From positions 1 through 64,000 of the forward strand of contig CAVWBP010000018.1 of NCBI GenBank assembly GCA_963753165.1: DNA of 64,000 nt, read 5' to 3'. Made by a program: the position numbers and the translations under genes. This document shows positions 1 through 8,707 of this stretch, one piece after another. This DNA comes from JAKLQR01 sp963753165 (GTDB lineage: Bacteria; Nitrospirota; Thermodesulfovibrionia; Thermodesulfovibrionales; SM23-35). Positions within the stretch are counted from its first letter, which is position 1, and the number at the start of each line of letters is the position of its first letter. The notes beneath the pieces are model-generated. The model ran no database searches. It saw nothing but the letters and a program-made list of their open reading frames with translations, and was not told the DNA's origin.

Positions 1-1563
1 AAGACCTATTTGATGCATCCTTAGGCGTAAACGTTCAGCATACTCTCAATTTCTGTATTGTCAGTTTGCTTGCCCGTCAGAACTCGACGCTCTTTGATGT
101 CGAAAGACTTCTTTTAGACAAGAATTGGCGAAAAAGACTGTTACAGGAAATTGATGACGACCGCATCCATACTTTCTGGGAGCTCGAATATCCGGCCTTA
201 GAAAAAAAGGGTATAGTAACCTCGATTACCAACAAGCTGAGCCCCCTCATACTCCCTGATAGCGCTATTAGTCCAATGTTGAGACAAAGGGAGAACAAGA
301 TAGATTTCCTCAAGATTATGGATGGCAGAAAGATATTTCTCTGTAATCTGTCTCATGGAGATGTCGGAAAGCGTAACAGTCAACTTCTCGGAAAACTCCT
401 GGTGTCAAAGCTTCAAATTGCAGCAATGATGCGGGAAGGAGATGGGCATAGTCCAGATTTCTATCTCTTTATTGATGAATTCCAGCACATGACATGCCCA
501 AGCATGGCTGACATATTGAGCGGTGCAAGAAAATATGGCCTGCATTTATGGCTTAGCAATCAGATGATTGGTGATATTCCCGACTACATCCTGCGTCATG
601 TCTTCAATGCCTCAACCCTTATTTTTTTTGCAACAGACTCACCGCAGGATCAAATGCTTATTGAGAAAAACCTGTCTCGTCGATTTAAAGCAGAAGATAT
701 TGGTCTACTGAAAAAGGGAGAGACTTATGTAAAAATGGTTAACCATGTTTTTAATATGACAACCGAGCTCATGCCTGAACCGTCCTCAACGGGGTTCGTT
801 GATGAGATAATTGCTTTATCCCGTGCAAAATATACGGTGGATAAGCTTTCTCGCGGGTCAGAAAGTGATCAAAAATACCTAAAAAAGGAATCGTCTCCTT
901 CAAAAACATCTCTTGATACGGAATCGGGGTCCAGCATGCCTGCTCAACGCCCATCACTTAGTATCCAAGATAAGGCGTTTCTTGAGTACGTGCTCCGTTA
1001 TTCGACTCTTTCCGTAACAAATATCTACAAGAAACTGGGTTTGAGCGCTTACATGGGCGACAAACTAAAAAAAAACCTTGAAGGACGAGAAAATTCTCCA
1101 GGAAGTAACAACCCATTTGGGTTTAGGGTCACGGATTGCCAAGTTTCTTATTCTTACCCCAGAGGGATTCAACGCCATAGGCGTAAATTTCAGTGCAGAA
1201 AGTGGTAAAGGAGGGCTTGTGCACTGTTACTGGCAATCTGTCATTCGGGCACATGCCGAGGGCTTGGGTTTCAGTGTATCAATCGAAGAACCGATTCCTG
1301 GGAGCAAAGAGACGGTTGACCTTGGAGTTCAATGTGCAGGGAAAAGGATCGCCGTCGAGGTCTCCGTAACCACTAAAGCAGAACAGGAAATCAACAATAT
1401 TGCCAAGTGTCTTAAGGCCGGGTATGACCAGGTGATTAGCCTGCACGTGGAAGAAAATAAGATGATGGAATTACAGAGCCTTGTAAAAAACAGCTTCACA
1501 GATTTGGAACAATCGCAGATAAAGATAGGACTGGTTTATGATTTCGGTGGTTTCTGGAAATAA
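1..1563 (+). pseudogene. Type IV secretion coupling-type ATPase (TraD/TraG-like C-terminal part), 5' cut by window edge, frameshifted
   Basis: The frame is open from base 3, so the gene starts outside the window. The first part carries a Walker B-like segment FYLFIDEFQHM (around 470-500) and a following stretch about displaced or idle ATPase subunits (LHLWLSNQMIGDIPDYI) typical of VirD4/TraG/TraD-type DNA-pumping ATPases. Frame 0 stops at 1208. A second frame (1078-1563) continues naturally: removing one A from the nine-A run at 1067-1075 joins GDKLKK to TLKDEKILQEVTTHLG, giving a winged-helix-like segment and then a tail with D...EVSVTT resembling a degenerate PD-(D/E)XK nuclease fold. Known for the family: these proteins deliver DNA to a conjugation channel at the inner membrane. 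The extra A could be a real inactivating mutation, a slippage site or an assembly error. Family call fairly confident, exact subfamily not. Confidence 0.7.
1067..1075 (+). other. Nine-A run at frameshift point
   Basis: A run of nine A separates two frames of one apparent protein. With eight A the reading continues without a stop through 1563. Poly-A runs are hot spots for sequencing error, mutation and polymerase slippage. Confidence 0.6.
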
Positions 1564-1623
1564 ATCAATATGTTCTGTGGTTTCTGAAAGAAATAAATAC
1601 AGTGATTAGCGATACAGAAACCA
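1548..1623 (+). promoter_or_regulatory. Iterated TGGTTTCTG motif before the excisionase gene
   Basis: The 9-mer TGGTTTCTG occurs at 1548-1556 and 1578-1586, and as its inverse CAGAAACCA at 1615-1623, all within 76 bases and ending 17 bases before the excisionase-like start. This spacing suits an operator or excisionase (Xis) binding array. The function is inference. The first copy overlaps the end of the upstream gene. Confidence 0.3.
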
Positions 1624-1639
1624 GGATTAAATCAAAAAA

Positions 1640-1933
1640 ATGGAAAAGTTATTGAGCATAGACGATCTATCTGAGATCCTCGGAGTAAAAAAGGCAACAA
1701 TCTACTCTTGGACTTCGCAGGATAAGATCCCATATATAAAACTCAATAAAAGGCTTATCAAGTTCAAAGAGAGTGAGATTCTTGAGTGGCTTCAAAAAAT
1801 GTCTATTGAACCTAAAAAGAACCATATTACCAAAAGGCTTGGAAAATACAATCAGCCAAAAATCACGATGAACAAACAGGACGATTTCATTGCAAGGATG
1901 GTCAGCAAAGAGAAAGAGGAAGTGCTACAATAG
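1640..1933 (+). CDS. Excisionase-family helix-turn-helix DNA-binding protein
   Basis: This is a 97-residue protein whose first 55 residues form a MerR-like winged helix (LSIDDLSEILGVKKATIYSW, then a wing ending in FKESEILEWLQ) as in the HTH_17/excisionase family. The rest is lysine-rich and unrecognised. It lies between a conjugation-type ATPase and a tyrosine integrase, the usual place for an Xis/recombination directionality factor or an element regulator. No good Shine-Dalgarno sequence precedes the ATG. Repeats of TGGTTTCTG just upstream may be its binding sites. Fold confident, role inferred from context. Confidence 0.75.
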   Translation: MEKLLSIDDLSEILGVKKATIYSWTSQDKIPYIKLNKRLIKFKESEILEWLQKMSIEPKKNHITKRLGKYNQPKITMNKQDDFIARMVSKEKEEVLQ

Positions 1934-1994
1934 AAATGGGTATTTTCAAGCCTTGTTGGTCCCGCAGTCAACTGACAAGAAAGGAGGAAAGTTA

Positions 1995-3048
1995 ATGGGA
2001 CTTTACAGGCGAAAAGATTCTAAGGTATGGTGGATGTGCTTTACCTTTAAGGCAAGACAGTACCAAAAAAGTACCGGGACAGATGATAAGGAGCTTGCAA
2101 ATCGTATACTTAAAAGCATTGAGGGAAAGATCGCTGAAGGGAAATGGTTTCCGGATTCTAGGGAGACAATGCCTATCTATAGGTTCGCTGAGCTTACGGA
2201 AAAATATTTCGAATGGGCTTCAAGGCAGAAAGCCTTTTTACGATGGAAAAAATATCTTATACGGCAGCTGGAGAAAGAATTCGGTAAAATGAATATGAAT
2301 GAATTTGAAACTTACCTTTTAGAGCATTTTCAATCAAAGTGTCTAGGAACAGGCAATAAACCCGCTACAGTTAATAGGCTTATTGCCGTGCTCTCTCACA
2401 TGTTCACAAAGGCAGTTGACTGGAACATGATGGATCAGAACGTTGCCAAATCCATTCGAGTGAAAATGCTCCCCGAAAACAATAAAAGGCTGCGTTTTCT
2501 TTCCAGGGAAGAATGCGAGAGCCTCATTGGAGCCTGTGACAAACATCTGAGACCTATCGTTGTTACGGCAGTAAACACAGGCATGAGAAAAAGCGAGATA
2601 CTCAGCCTTTGCTGGAACAAGCATATCGACCTGAAACACGGATTCATTCTCCTGGATAGGACAAAAAATGGCGAGCGCAGGGAAATCCCCATTAATGTTA
2701 CTTTGAGGGAGGTCTTGCAAGGCTTAACAAGAAGGCTGGATGTTCCTTATGTGTTCTTCGATCAAGGCACCGGTAAGCCTTTCCAAGACGTGAAAAAGAG
2801 CTTTGCCTCGGCATGTCGAAGAGCGGGCATCAGGGATTTCCACTTTCACGATCTCAGGCACACCTTCGCAGTCACACCTTATTATGGCAGGGGTGGACCT
2901 CACAACGGTAAAAGAGCTGTTAGGACACAAAGACATTAAAATGACTTTACGATATGCGCATCTTGCACCCAGTCATAAGGTTAAGGCTGTCGATATGCTG
3001 GACAGATCATCTGAAGGGCAAGAATTACGATTTTATGACGTTGGCTGA
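1995..3048 (+). pseudogene. Tyrosine recombinase/phage integrase, frameshifted near its C-terminus
   Basis: Start at 1995 is set by the strong RBS AAGGAGGAAA. The N-terminus has an AP2-like arm-binding segment (MGLYRRKDSKVWWMCF), then a SAM-like core-binding domain and the catalytic domain with Arg (NTGMRKSEIL), Lys (DRTKNGERR) and HDLRH. Right after HDLRHTFA the frame is lost. The next frame supplies SHLIMAGVDL, LLGHKD and the nucleophile region LRYAHL, ending at 3048. Dropping the G at 2871 restores a 350-residue integrase with all catalytic residues. The gene reads toward the tRNA-Ala at 3090, as expected for an element integrated at a tRNA 3' end. As sequenced it would lack the catalytic Tyr. 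Confidence 0.88.
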
Positions 3049-3089
3049 TAGAGAGGGTTTCAGGATTATCTGTAACTTATTGATTTTAC

Positions 3090-3243
<154 letters not shown>

Positions 3244-3473
3244 AGGTTTTTACGTGATAGAAATCAAGCTATTAATTCTTCTATATATAAACGACTCTTC
3301 TTCTTTTTTATTTCCAATTCTCTTCTTACAGCTTCAGAGATGTATAAAATAACATATTTTTCATAATTTCTGCCAACTTCATATTCGCGTTAAGAGCAAT
3401 TGACCTGCTTTGATGATCCGGTATGGGAAAATTTATTTGACTATATAATGGGAAGAGAGATACCATTCATGAA
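3244..3473. other. Intergenic region with a -10-like box
   Basis: No gene is seen. TATAAT at 3444-3449 lies about 25 bases before the small Cys-rich ORF and could be its -10 element, but no good -35 sits 16-18 bases upstream. The part next to the tRNAs is A+T-rich and may hold their promoter. Confidence 0.3.
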
Positions 3474-3656
3474 ATGAGGTCGCTTGCATCCACAGGGAAG
3501 AATCCGGGCACGGATAACACGATAGACCCGGGCAAAAAGATCTGGTGCAGGAAATACGGGTGCTGGAAGCACGTGAAAGTTTGTCAACAGTGCAGTATCC
3601 AGCACCGGTGTATTGAATTCAAGAGATATCTGGTCCCGCCGCTTTTTGAATTGTAG
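3474..3656 (+). CDS. Small Cys-rich protein, function unknown
   Basis: This is a 60-residue ORF. After a polar N-terminus of about 20 residues it reads KIWCRKYGCWKHVKVCQQC followed by a fifth Cys. The spacing is C-x4-C-x6-C-x2-C-x5-C, suggesting a small zinc-binding or redox module. It is preceded by TATAAT and a purine-rich stretch (GGGAAGAGAGA). Another frame on the opposite strand is longer but looks like a shadow. I do not recognise the family. The Cys pattern and the promoter-like box are the only support. Confidence 0.4.
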   Translation: MRSLASTGKNPGTDNTIDPGKKIWCRKYGCWKHVKVCQQCSIQHRCIEFKRYLVPPLFEL

Positions 3657-3725
3657 TATCGTATTCCGTGAACAATAAGTGCCGCTGAACTTGAAATATT
3701 TTCCTCCATAAGTGAACATACACGC

Positions 3726-4958
3726 ATGGAACTCTTCAAGAAAGAAACGACCGGCCAGCCTCTCGCCTTCCGCATGTGTCCGAGGACACTTGAAGAATAC
3801 GCCGGACAGCAGCATATCCTCGGCGAAGGGAAATTGCTGCGCAGGGCCATCGAGGCCGACAGGATTTCCTCTATCATCCTCTACGGTCCGCCGGGAACAG
3901 GAAAAACCGCGCTTGCACGGGTGATTGCCGAGAAGACAAAGGCGCACTTCGAATGGCTGAACGCAGCGACCATCGGGATCGACGAGATCAGAAAAGTCAT
4001 CCAGAACGCAAAGGCAAAAAAAGCACGTGATGTAAGGACGATCCTCTTTCTTGACGAAATCCACCGCTTCAATAAACTCCAGCAGGATGCGCTCCTGCCT
4101 GATGTTGAAGAAGGCAATATCATCCTCATCGCGGCAACGGTCGAAAACCCGTTCTTCTATGTGAACTCAGCACTTCTGTCGAGAAGTCAGATTTTCGAAC
4201 TGAAACCTTTGACCGAAGACAACATCCTGTTTGTCCTGAAGAACGCCCTGCAGGATAGCGAGCGTGGTCTCGGCAGCATGAAGATCAGCATGGATGACGG
4301 GGTTTTAACGCATATCGCCAGGATGTCTGACGGTGATGCAAGGAAGGCCCTCTCCGCGCTTGAACTCGCATGCCTCACAACCCCTCCGGATGAGAACGGG
4401 CAGGTCCGGATTACCCTTGCAATCGCAGAGGAGTCCATCCAGAAAAAGGTCGTTGTCTATGATAAAAAGGGAGACCAGCATTACGATACCATCTCTGCAT
4501 TCATCAAGAGCATGAGGGGTTCAGACCCCGATGCCGCCGTCTACTATCTCGCAAAGATGATTTATGCAGGCGAAGACCCGCGCTTTATCGCAAGACGGAT
4601 TGTGATCTGTGCATCAGAAGATGTCGGCGAGGCCGATCCGATGGCACTGGTTGTCGCAACCGCCGTATTAAGGGCGGTAGAATTCGTCGGCATGCCTGAG
4701 GCCAGGATACCCCTTGCCCAGGCGGTTATCCATATCGCAAAAGCGCCAAAAAGCAATGCATGCTACAGAGCGATAGAGGCAGCGCTGAAAGATGTAGGAA
4801 ATGAAGAGACCATGGAAGTGCCCGACCATCTGAAAGACAGCCATTATCCAGGAGCAAAGAAGCTTGGGCACGGAGAAGGATATAAATATCCCCATGACTT
4901 TGGAGGATATGTCGAACAGGACTACCTGAAAAAGAAGAAAAAATATTATAATCCCTGA
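3726..4958 (+). CDS. rarA: Replication-associated recombination protein A (AAA+ ATPase RarA/MgsA)
   Basis: This 410-residue clamp-loader-like AAA+ ATPase has Walker A GPPGTGKT at 54-61 and Walker B LFLDEIH at 107-113. The sensor region AATVENPFFYVN is the RarA signature, and the C-terminal half has the helical tetramerisation domain with the conserved HYPGAKKLGHGEGYKYPHD-type motif. In the family RarA acts at stalled replication forks with SSB and RecA. It is followed six bases later by mutS2, so the two probably form one transcript. No good RBS is visible before the ATG, but length and N-terminus fit the family. Confidence 0.96.
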   Translation: MELFKKETTGQPLAFRMCPRTLEEYAGQQHILGEGKLLRRAIEADRISSIILYGPPGTGKTALARVIAEKTKAHFEWLNAATIGIDEIRKVIQNAKAKKARDVRTILFLDEIHRFNKLQQDALLPDVEEGNIILIAATVENPFFYVNSALLSRSQIFELKPLTEDNILFVLKNALQDSERGLGSMKISMDDGVLTHIARMSDGDARKALSALELACLTTPPDENGQVRITLAIAEESIQKKVVVYDKKGDQHYDTISAFIKSMRGSDPDAAVYYLAKMIYAGEDPRFIARRIVICASEDVGEADPMALVVATAVLRAVEFVGMPEARIPLAQAVIHIAKAPKSNACYRAIEAALKDVGNEETMEVPDHLKDSHYPGAKKLGHGEGYKYPHDFGGYVEQDYLKKKKKYYNP

Positions 4959-4963
4959 TATCA

Positions 4964-7330
4964 ATGATTGCTGAATCCTCGCTTGAACTCCTTGAATTCC
5001 ATAAGCTCCTGCGGCTGATCTCCGATCTTGCCAACAGCGAAGCGTCAAAAGCTGCCGTTTTGGAAATCCATCCTCTCGAAGGCAGAGAAGCTATCGAAAA
5101 ACGTCAGGGATCGATTACGGAAATAAGGAGATTAGCCCAGGAAGGAACCCCCCTCAGGTTATCCTTTTTCCCCGATATTTCGGCGCATATTTACAACATA
5201 AGGCCGGAAGGCGCAGTCCTTGAGGCACAAGAACTGTCAGATTTTATACCTGTCCTCAGTATCGCCTCTGCGATTTCTCTTCAGTTGCGCGAGCAAGACG
5301 CCCTCCCCTTTCTCAGGGAGATGACAGAACATCTCACCGGATTTCCGGATATTCTGAAAACCCTCAAAAAATCACTGGACAGCGAAGGGAATATCCTTGA
5401 TTCCGCATCATTTCTTCTCGCCGATCTTCGCGCCCAGACCCGCAGGCTTGGCACAAAGATCCGGAAGAAACTCGAGGAAATCGTGAGAGACGAGCATGTC
5501 TCAACATTTCTCCAGGACGATTTTGTAACACAACGTTCAGGCAGATGGGTCATCCCGGTAAGAATGGATTCCAAAGGACAGGTCCCCGGAGTTGTCCACG
5601 ACATCTCGAAATCGGGCGAGACCGCCTTTATCGAACCGCTTGCAATCATTAATCTTGCAAACGAACTCGAAAATCTTATTGCGGATCAGAAGGCAGAGGA
5701 GATCCGCATACTCCGCACTATCTGCGTAACCATGCGCGCGGTGATTGACGAAATCGAAGGAGAGTTCCGGACGATTGTGTATCTCGATATGTTGCACTGT
5801 ATTGCAAAGTTTGCAGACAGATTGAACATGCATATGCCGTCCATACACAATTCCCTCGAAGTCATCCTTGTGCAGGCCAGGCATCCTCTCCTTCAGTGGT
5901 CTTTTGAGAAAAAACCCACAGGGCTCCGGGTAGTCCCCCTCGATGTAGAATTAGGCGGCGTGAATACTGTGATGGTCATCACAGGGGCAAACGCCGGCGG
6001 AAAAACAATCTCGATCAAGACCATCGGCCTTCTCCTGATCATGGCGCTTTCAGGAATGCCCATTCCGGCGGATTCGTCCTCTCATCTTCCGTTCGTTGAG
6101 AATCTGCTTGTCGATATAGGAGATGAACAGTCTATCGAGGACAATCTCTCGACATTTTCCGCACACGTCTCGAATATCTCTGAAATTCTGAGGAAGACCG
6201 GTCCGGAAACCGTTATTTTGATGGATGAACTCGGAACCGGCACCGATCCGGAGGAAGGCGCTGCGCTTGCCTGTGCGGTTTTGAAAGAGATACGGAAGAC
6301 CGGAGGTCTTGTGTTCTCGACAACGCACCTCTCTGAAATCAAGGGGTTTGTCCACAAAACAGAGGGAATGGTGAATGCTTCCATGGAGTTTGACTCGAAG
6401 ACCCTGAATCCTCTTTACCGCCTGCGGATGGGGGAACCCGGACAGTCACATGCACTCTCAATAGCAAAGAAATACGGCCTGCCTGAACAGGTGATCAACG
6501 ACGCGAGAAGCATGATCGGGAGCATCAAGACTGAACTCGATAGCATGATCGTTGACCTTCATGAGAAAAGGATTCAGTACGAACAGTCCATTGAGGAACT
6601 CGGGAAACAGCAGTCCGAAGTTCAGGAGAAGATCAGGGAACTCGAACTGATGCGTTCCGAGTCTGCTATAAAAGAGCGGGGCATAATGGCAAAGGCATAT
6701 CAGGAGGCTGCTGACATTATATCGGGAGCAAGAAGACAGATGCATGCCTATCTCGACGAACTGAAGAAAAAAGACCGGAACGAAAGCCGCAGACTGTTGA
6801 AGCAGGTGGAATCTGAGGCAAAACAGACGGATGAAAAGCTCAGAGAATTCGCAATGGATGACTCATCGATCCCTTCCCCTGAAGAGCTGAAAAAGGGTGA
6901 TATCATATTCGTGAAATCCCTCGGCTCCAACGCTTCAATCGTCGATGTTCATATAAAAAATAACCGGCTGCGCGTATCTGCGGGGAGCAAGGAAATCGAA
7001 GTGCCGTTCTCGGATATCAGGATGAAACAGGAACATTCCCGATACCCTGAAAAATCAACCGTCACGTTCCATGAACCTGAAGGGACTGTTCCCCTTAGAA
7101 TAAATCTCGTCGGACTGCGGGTTGAGGAAGCGCTCTCAAAACTCGAACGCTTTCTCAACGATGTTTTATTGGCTGAACTGCGTGAGGTTGTAGTTATCCA
7201 CGGCATCGGGAAAGGTTTATTAATGAAAGCAGTCCGCGAACATCTTGACCAGCATCCCCTCGTGAAACATTACAGGAGCGGCGCTATTGATGAGGGAGGC
7301 GTCGGCGTAACGATTGTGACGATGAAGTGA
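4964..7330 (+). CDS. mutS2: Endonuclease MutS2 with Smr domain
   Basis: 788 residues, usual for MutS2. It has no mismatch-recognition domain. The core/lever region leads to Walker A GANAGGKT at 341-348 and Walker B LMDELGTGTDPEEG. After the ATPase there is a long coiled coil (about 500-640), then an SH3-like KOW segment and a C-terminal Smr nuclease domain with HGIGKGLL and GGVGVTIV. Known roles of the family are suppression of recombination and rescue of collided ribosomes, so the function here is one of these. It sits six bases after rarA. Confidence 0.97.
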   Translation: MIAESSLELLEFHKLLRLISDLANSEASKAAVLEIHPLEGREAIEKRQGSITEIRRLAQEGTPLRLSFFPDISAHIYNIRPEGAVLEAQELSDFIPVLSIASAISLQLREQDALPFLREMTEHLTGFPDILKTLKKSLDSEGNILDSASFLLADLRAQTRRLGTKIRKKLEEIVRDEHVSTFLQDDFVTQRSGRWVIPVRMDSKGQVPGVVHDISKSGETAFIEPLAIINLANELENLIADQKAEEIRILRTICVTMRAVIDEIEGEFRTIVYLDMLHCIAKFADRLNMHMPSIHNSLEVILVQARHPLLQWSFEKKPTGLRVVPLDVELGGVNTVMVITGANAGGKTISIKTIGLLLIMALSGMPIPADSSSHLPFVENLLVDIGDEQSIEDNLSTFSAHVSNISEILRKTGPETVILMDELGTGTDPEEGAALACAVLKEIRKTGGLVFSTTHLSEIKGFVHKTEGMVNASMEFDSKTLNPLYRLRMGEPGQSHALSIAKKYGLPEQVINDARSMIGSIKTELDSMIVDLHEKRIQYEQSIEELGKQQSEVQEKIRELELMRSESAIKERGIMAKAYQEAADIISGARRQMHAYLDELKKKDRNESRRLLKQVESEAKQTDEKLREFAMDDSSIPSPEELKKGDIIFVKSLGSNASIVDVHIKNNRLRVSAGSKEIEVPFSDIRMKQEHSRYPEKSTVTFHEPEGTVPLRINLVGLRVEEALSKLERFLNDVLLAELREVVVIHGIGKGLLMKAVREHLDQHPLVKHYRSGAIDEGGVGVTIVTMK

Positions 7331-7373
7331 CCGAAACAATCCCTTTTCCTGACGCTCGGTATTCATTAATTCC

Positions 7374-7503
7374 TGTACAAATGCCGCAGAAAAAGTATTT
7401 TTGCGGATTTATCCCGATTCTTATCGGGATCCCTCGGAGCCCCGAATGCTTTCGGGATCGGGACGAGAATGAACAAAAAATACTCTCTCTGCGGCATTGT
7501 ACA
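7374..7503. repeat. 130-bp foldback element (long imperfect inverted repeat)
   Basis: The ends are TGTACAA/TTGTACA and the arms run TGTACAAATGCCGCAGA... on the left and its near-complement on the right, about 29 bases each with few mismatches. Two smaller hairpins lie inside: CCCGAT...ATCGGG at 7413-7428 and CCCGAA...TTCGGG at 7441-7456. It lies just after mutS2 and before a convergent gene. It could be a MITE-like repeat or a large bidirectional terminator. Confidence 0.6.
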
Positions 7504-7523
7504 ATCAATCGGTGGAACAATTT

Positions 7524-7742
7524 CTATTGTATAATCACCTCAACATCAGGGAACTTGTCCCTTATCGCATCCTCGATACAACGATTGTCGCAGTTCCTGC
7601 AGGGTCCGCCGCAATAGATCACCGCGGTATTTTCCCTGAAGCTGATTAATTCCGCACAACTGTCGTGAGCAGTCAGGATGCACTCAAGGCTTTCGAGCAC
7701 CTTCTTAATATCTTCCGCGGTTGGTATTGAACCTTTAGTCAT
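7524..7742 (-). CDS. Small Cys-rich NifU/Nfu-like protein
   Basis: 72 residues with start ATG at 7742 and GGAG nine bases upstream. The C-terminal half, CGGPCRNCDNRCIEDAIRDK followed by FPDVEVI, resembles the Nfu/NifU C-terminal scaffold (a Cys pair, an amphipathic helix, then P-x-V). It has four clustered Cys (C-x3-C-x2-C-x3-C) rather than the usual CxxC. It may bind an Fe-S cluster or zinc. Monocistronic, convergent with mutS2. The relationship is a pattern-based inference. Confidence 0.55.
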   Translation of the reverse strand: MTKGSIPTAEDIKKVLESLECILTAHDSCAELISFRENTAVIYCGGPCRNCDNRCIEDAIRDKFPDVEVIIQ

Positions 7743-7794
7743 ACTATATTCTCCGAACTTTTATTATTCATAAGTGAACTCTGTTCCAATGGTT

Positions 7795-7895
7795 GTCATT
7801 ATCCGGATTGACCGGATCATCCAGTCCTTTTTTCAAAACATTTCGATACTGGATTCCGTCATTCCGACTTGATCGGGATCAAGTCGGGGAATGAC
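7795..7895. repeat. Dispersed palindromic repeat, copy 1 (GTCATT...AATGAC ends)
   Basis: The 101-bp element begins GTCATTATCCGG and ends CGGGGAATGAC. It contains ttgaccgga, ccag...ctgga and the perfect palindrome CCGACTTGATC-GG-GATCAAGTCGG at 7864-7887. The same layout recurs at 60125-60198, so this is a genome-specific repeat family. It may act as a terminator for the convergent flanking genes or be a non-autonomous mobile repeat. Confidence 0.65.
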
Positions 7896-7978
7896 GGAAA
7901 ATATTGCAATACTTCTACCTATCTGAGGAATTATAGCTTAAATTTTCGTATGTATAAGGCAGTGCTCCTTTTCTGCAC

Positions 7979-8374
7979 TTACTGTCTCAGCAGATCCAGA
8001 ATTTCGGACTGGGCGCCCTGGTCCATCAGGCTGCCCTTGCGGAGGATGATGTCGAGGATTATATCCGCAACTTCCTTTTTCGTCTCACCTGGGCTAAGAC
8101 GGTACGCAGTACGCAAGGGGGCAACAGCCTCTCTCCATTTCCCAATATTAAGATATGACCTAGCGAGATAAAGATATGCCTTTCCGAAATCAGGATCAAT
8201 CTCCGTGGCCTTTTCAAAATGGGGGATAGCATCATCATATTGACCACGGTTAAAAAGGGACAGACCGTCATCAAATTCAGACTGTGCCTGCCTTGCCTGT
8301 ATTCCTGCACAAGACATCAAAGAGGCTATAAGAAGCAAGAGGATAACGCTCCGGATTATTTGAATTTTACCCAT
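7979..8374 (-). CDS. TPR-repeat lipoprotein
   Basis: Start placed at ATG 8374, where the protein opens MGKIQIIRSVILLLLIASLMSC, a lipoprotein signal with lipobox LMSC (Cys21). The longer upstream frame has no signal. The mature part has at least two tetratricopeptide repeats (FDDGLSLFNRGQYDDAIPHF and KAYLYLARSYLNIGKWREAV) with an alpha-helical tail. 131 residues. TPR lipoproteins serve as scaffolds for outer-membrane or cell-envelope complexes. The partner is not evident. It is divergent from the membrane-protein/dehydrogenase genes at 8456 onward. Confidence 0.8.
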   Translation of the reverse strand: MGKIQIIRSVILLLLIASLMSCAGIQARQAQSEFDDGLSLFNRGQYDDAIPHFEKATEIDPDFGKAYLYLARSYLNIGKWREAVAPLRTAYRLSPGETKKEVADIILDIILRKGSLMDQGAQSEILDLLRQ

Positions 8375-8455
8375 ATAACAATGATATAAAAATCGTGTTC
8401 TTTTATCAAGCGATGATTTGACTTCTCTCATTTCCATGCGGTATTGTTCAATACT

Positions 8456-8704
8456 ATGGAACTTCCTCCAAATTTTTATGTCATTCTTGCACTTTTTGTG
8501 GTTACTCTCCTGATCAACCTGCCTTTCGGGTATGCCCGCGCAAAGACAAAAAGATATTGTTTCCGGTGGTTTCTTTATATCCATGTTCCTATTCCGCTTA
8601 TTTTTGTCGCAAGGACCGTCTCACATATCGAAATGAAATACATCCCGATTTTCGCGCTTGCCGCACTCATCGGTCAGGTACTTGGCGGCAGGCTGGAGTT
8701 GTAA
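8456..8704 (+). CDS. Small membrane protein, function unknown
   Basis: 82 residues starting MELPPNFYVILALF at ATG 8456 (a TTG four codons upstream is less likely). There are two or three hydrophobic segments (ILALFVVTLLINLPF, FLYIHVPIPLIFVA and the last FALAALIGQVLGG) with a basic loop RAKTKR. It ends three bases before the TTG start of the zinc dehydrogenase and is probably cotranscribed with it. I do not recognise a named family. Confidence 0.6.
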   Translation: MELPPNFYVILALFVVTLLINLPFGYARAKTKRYCFRWFLYIHVPIPLIFVARTVSHIEMKYIPIFALAALIGQVLGGRLEL

Positions 8705-8707
8705 CCA

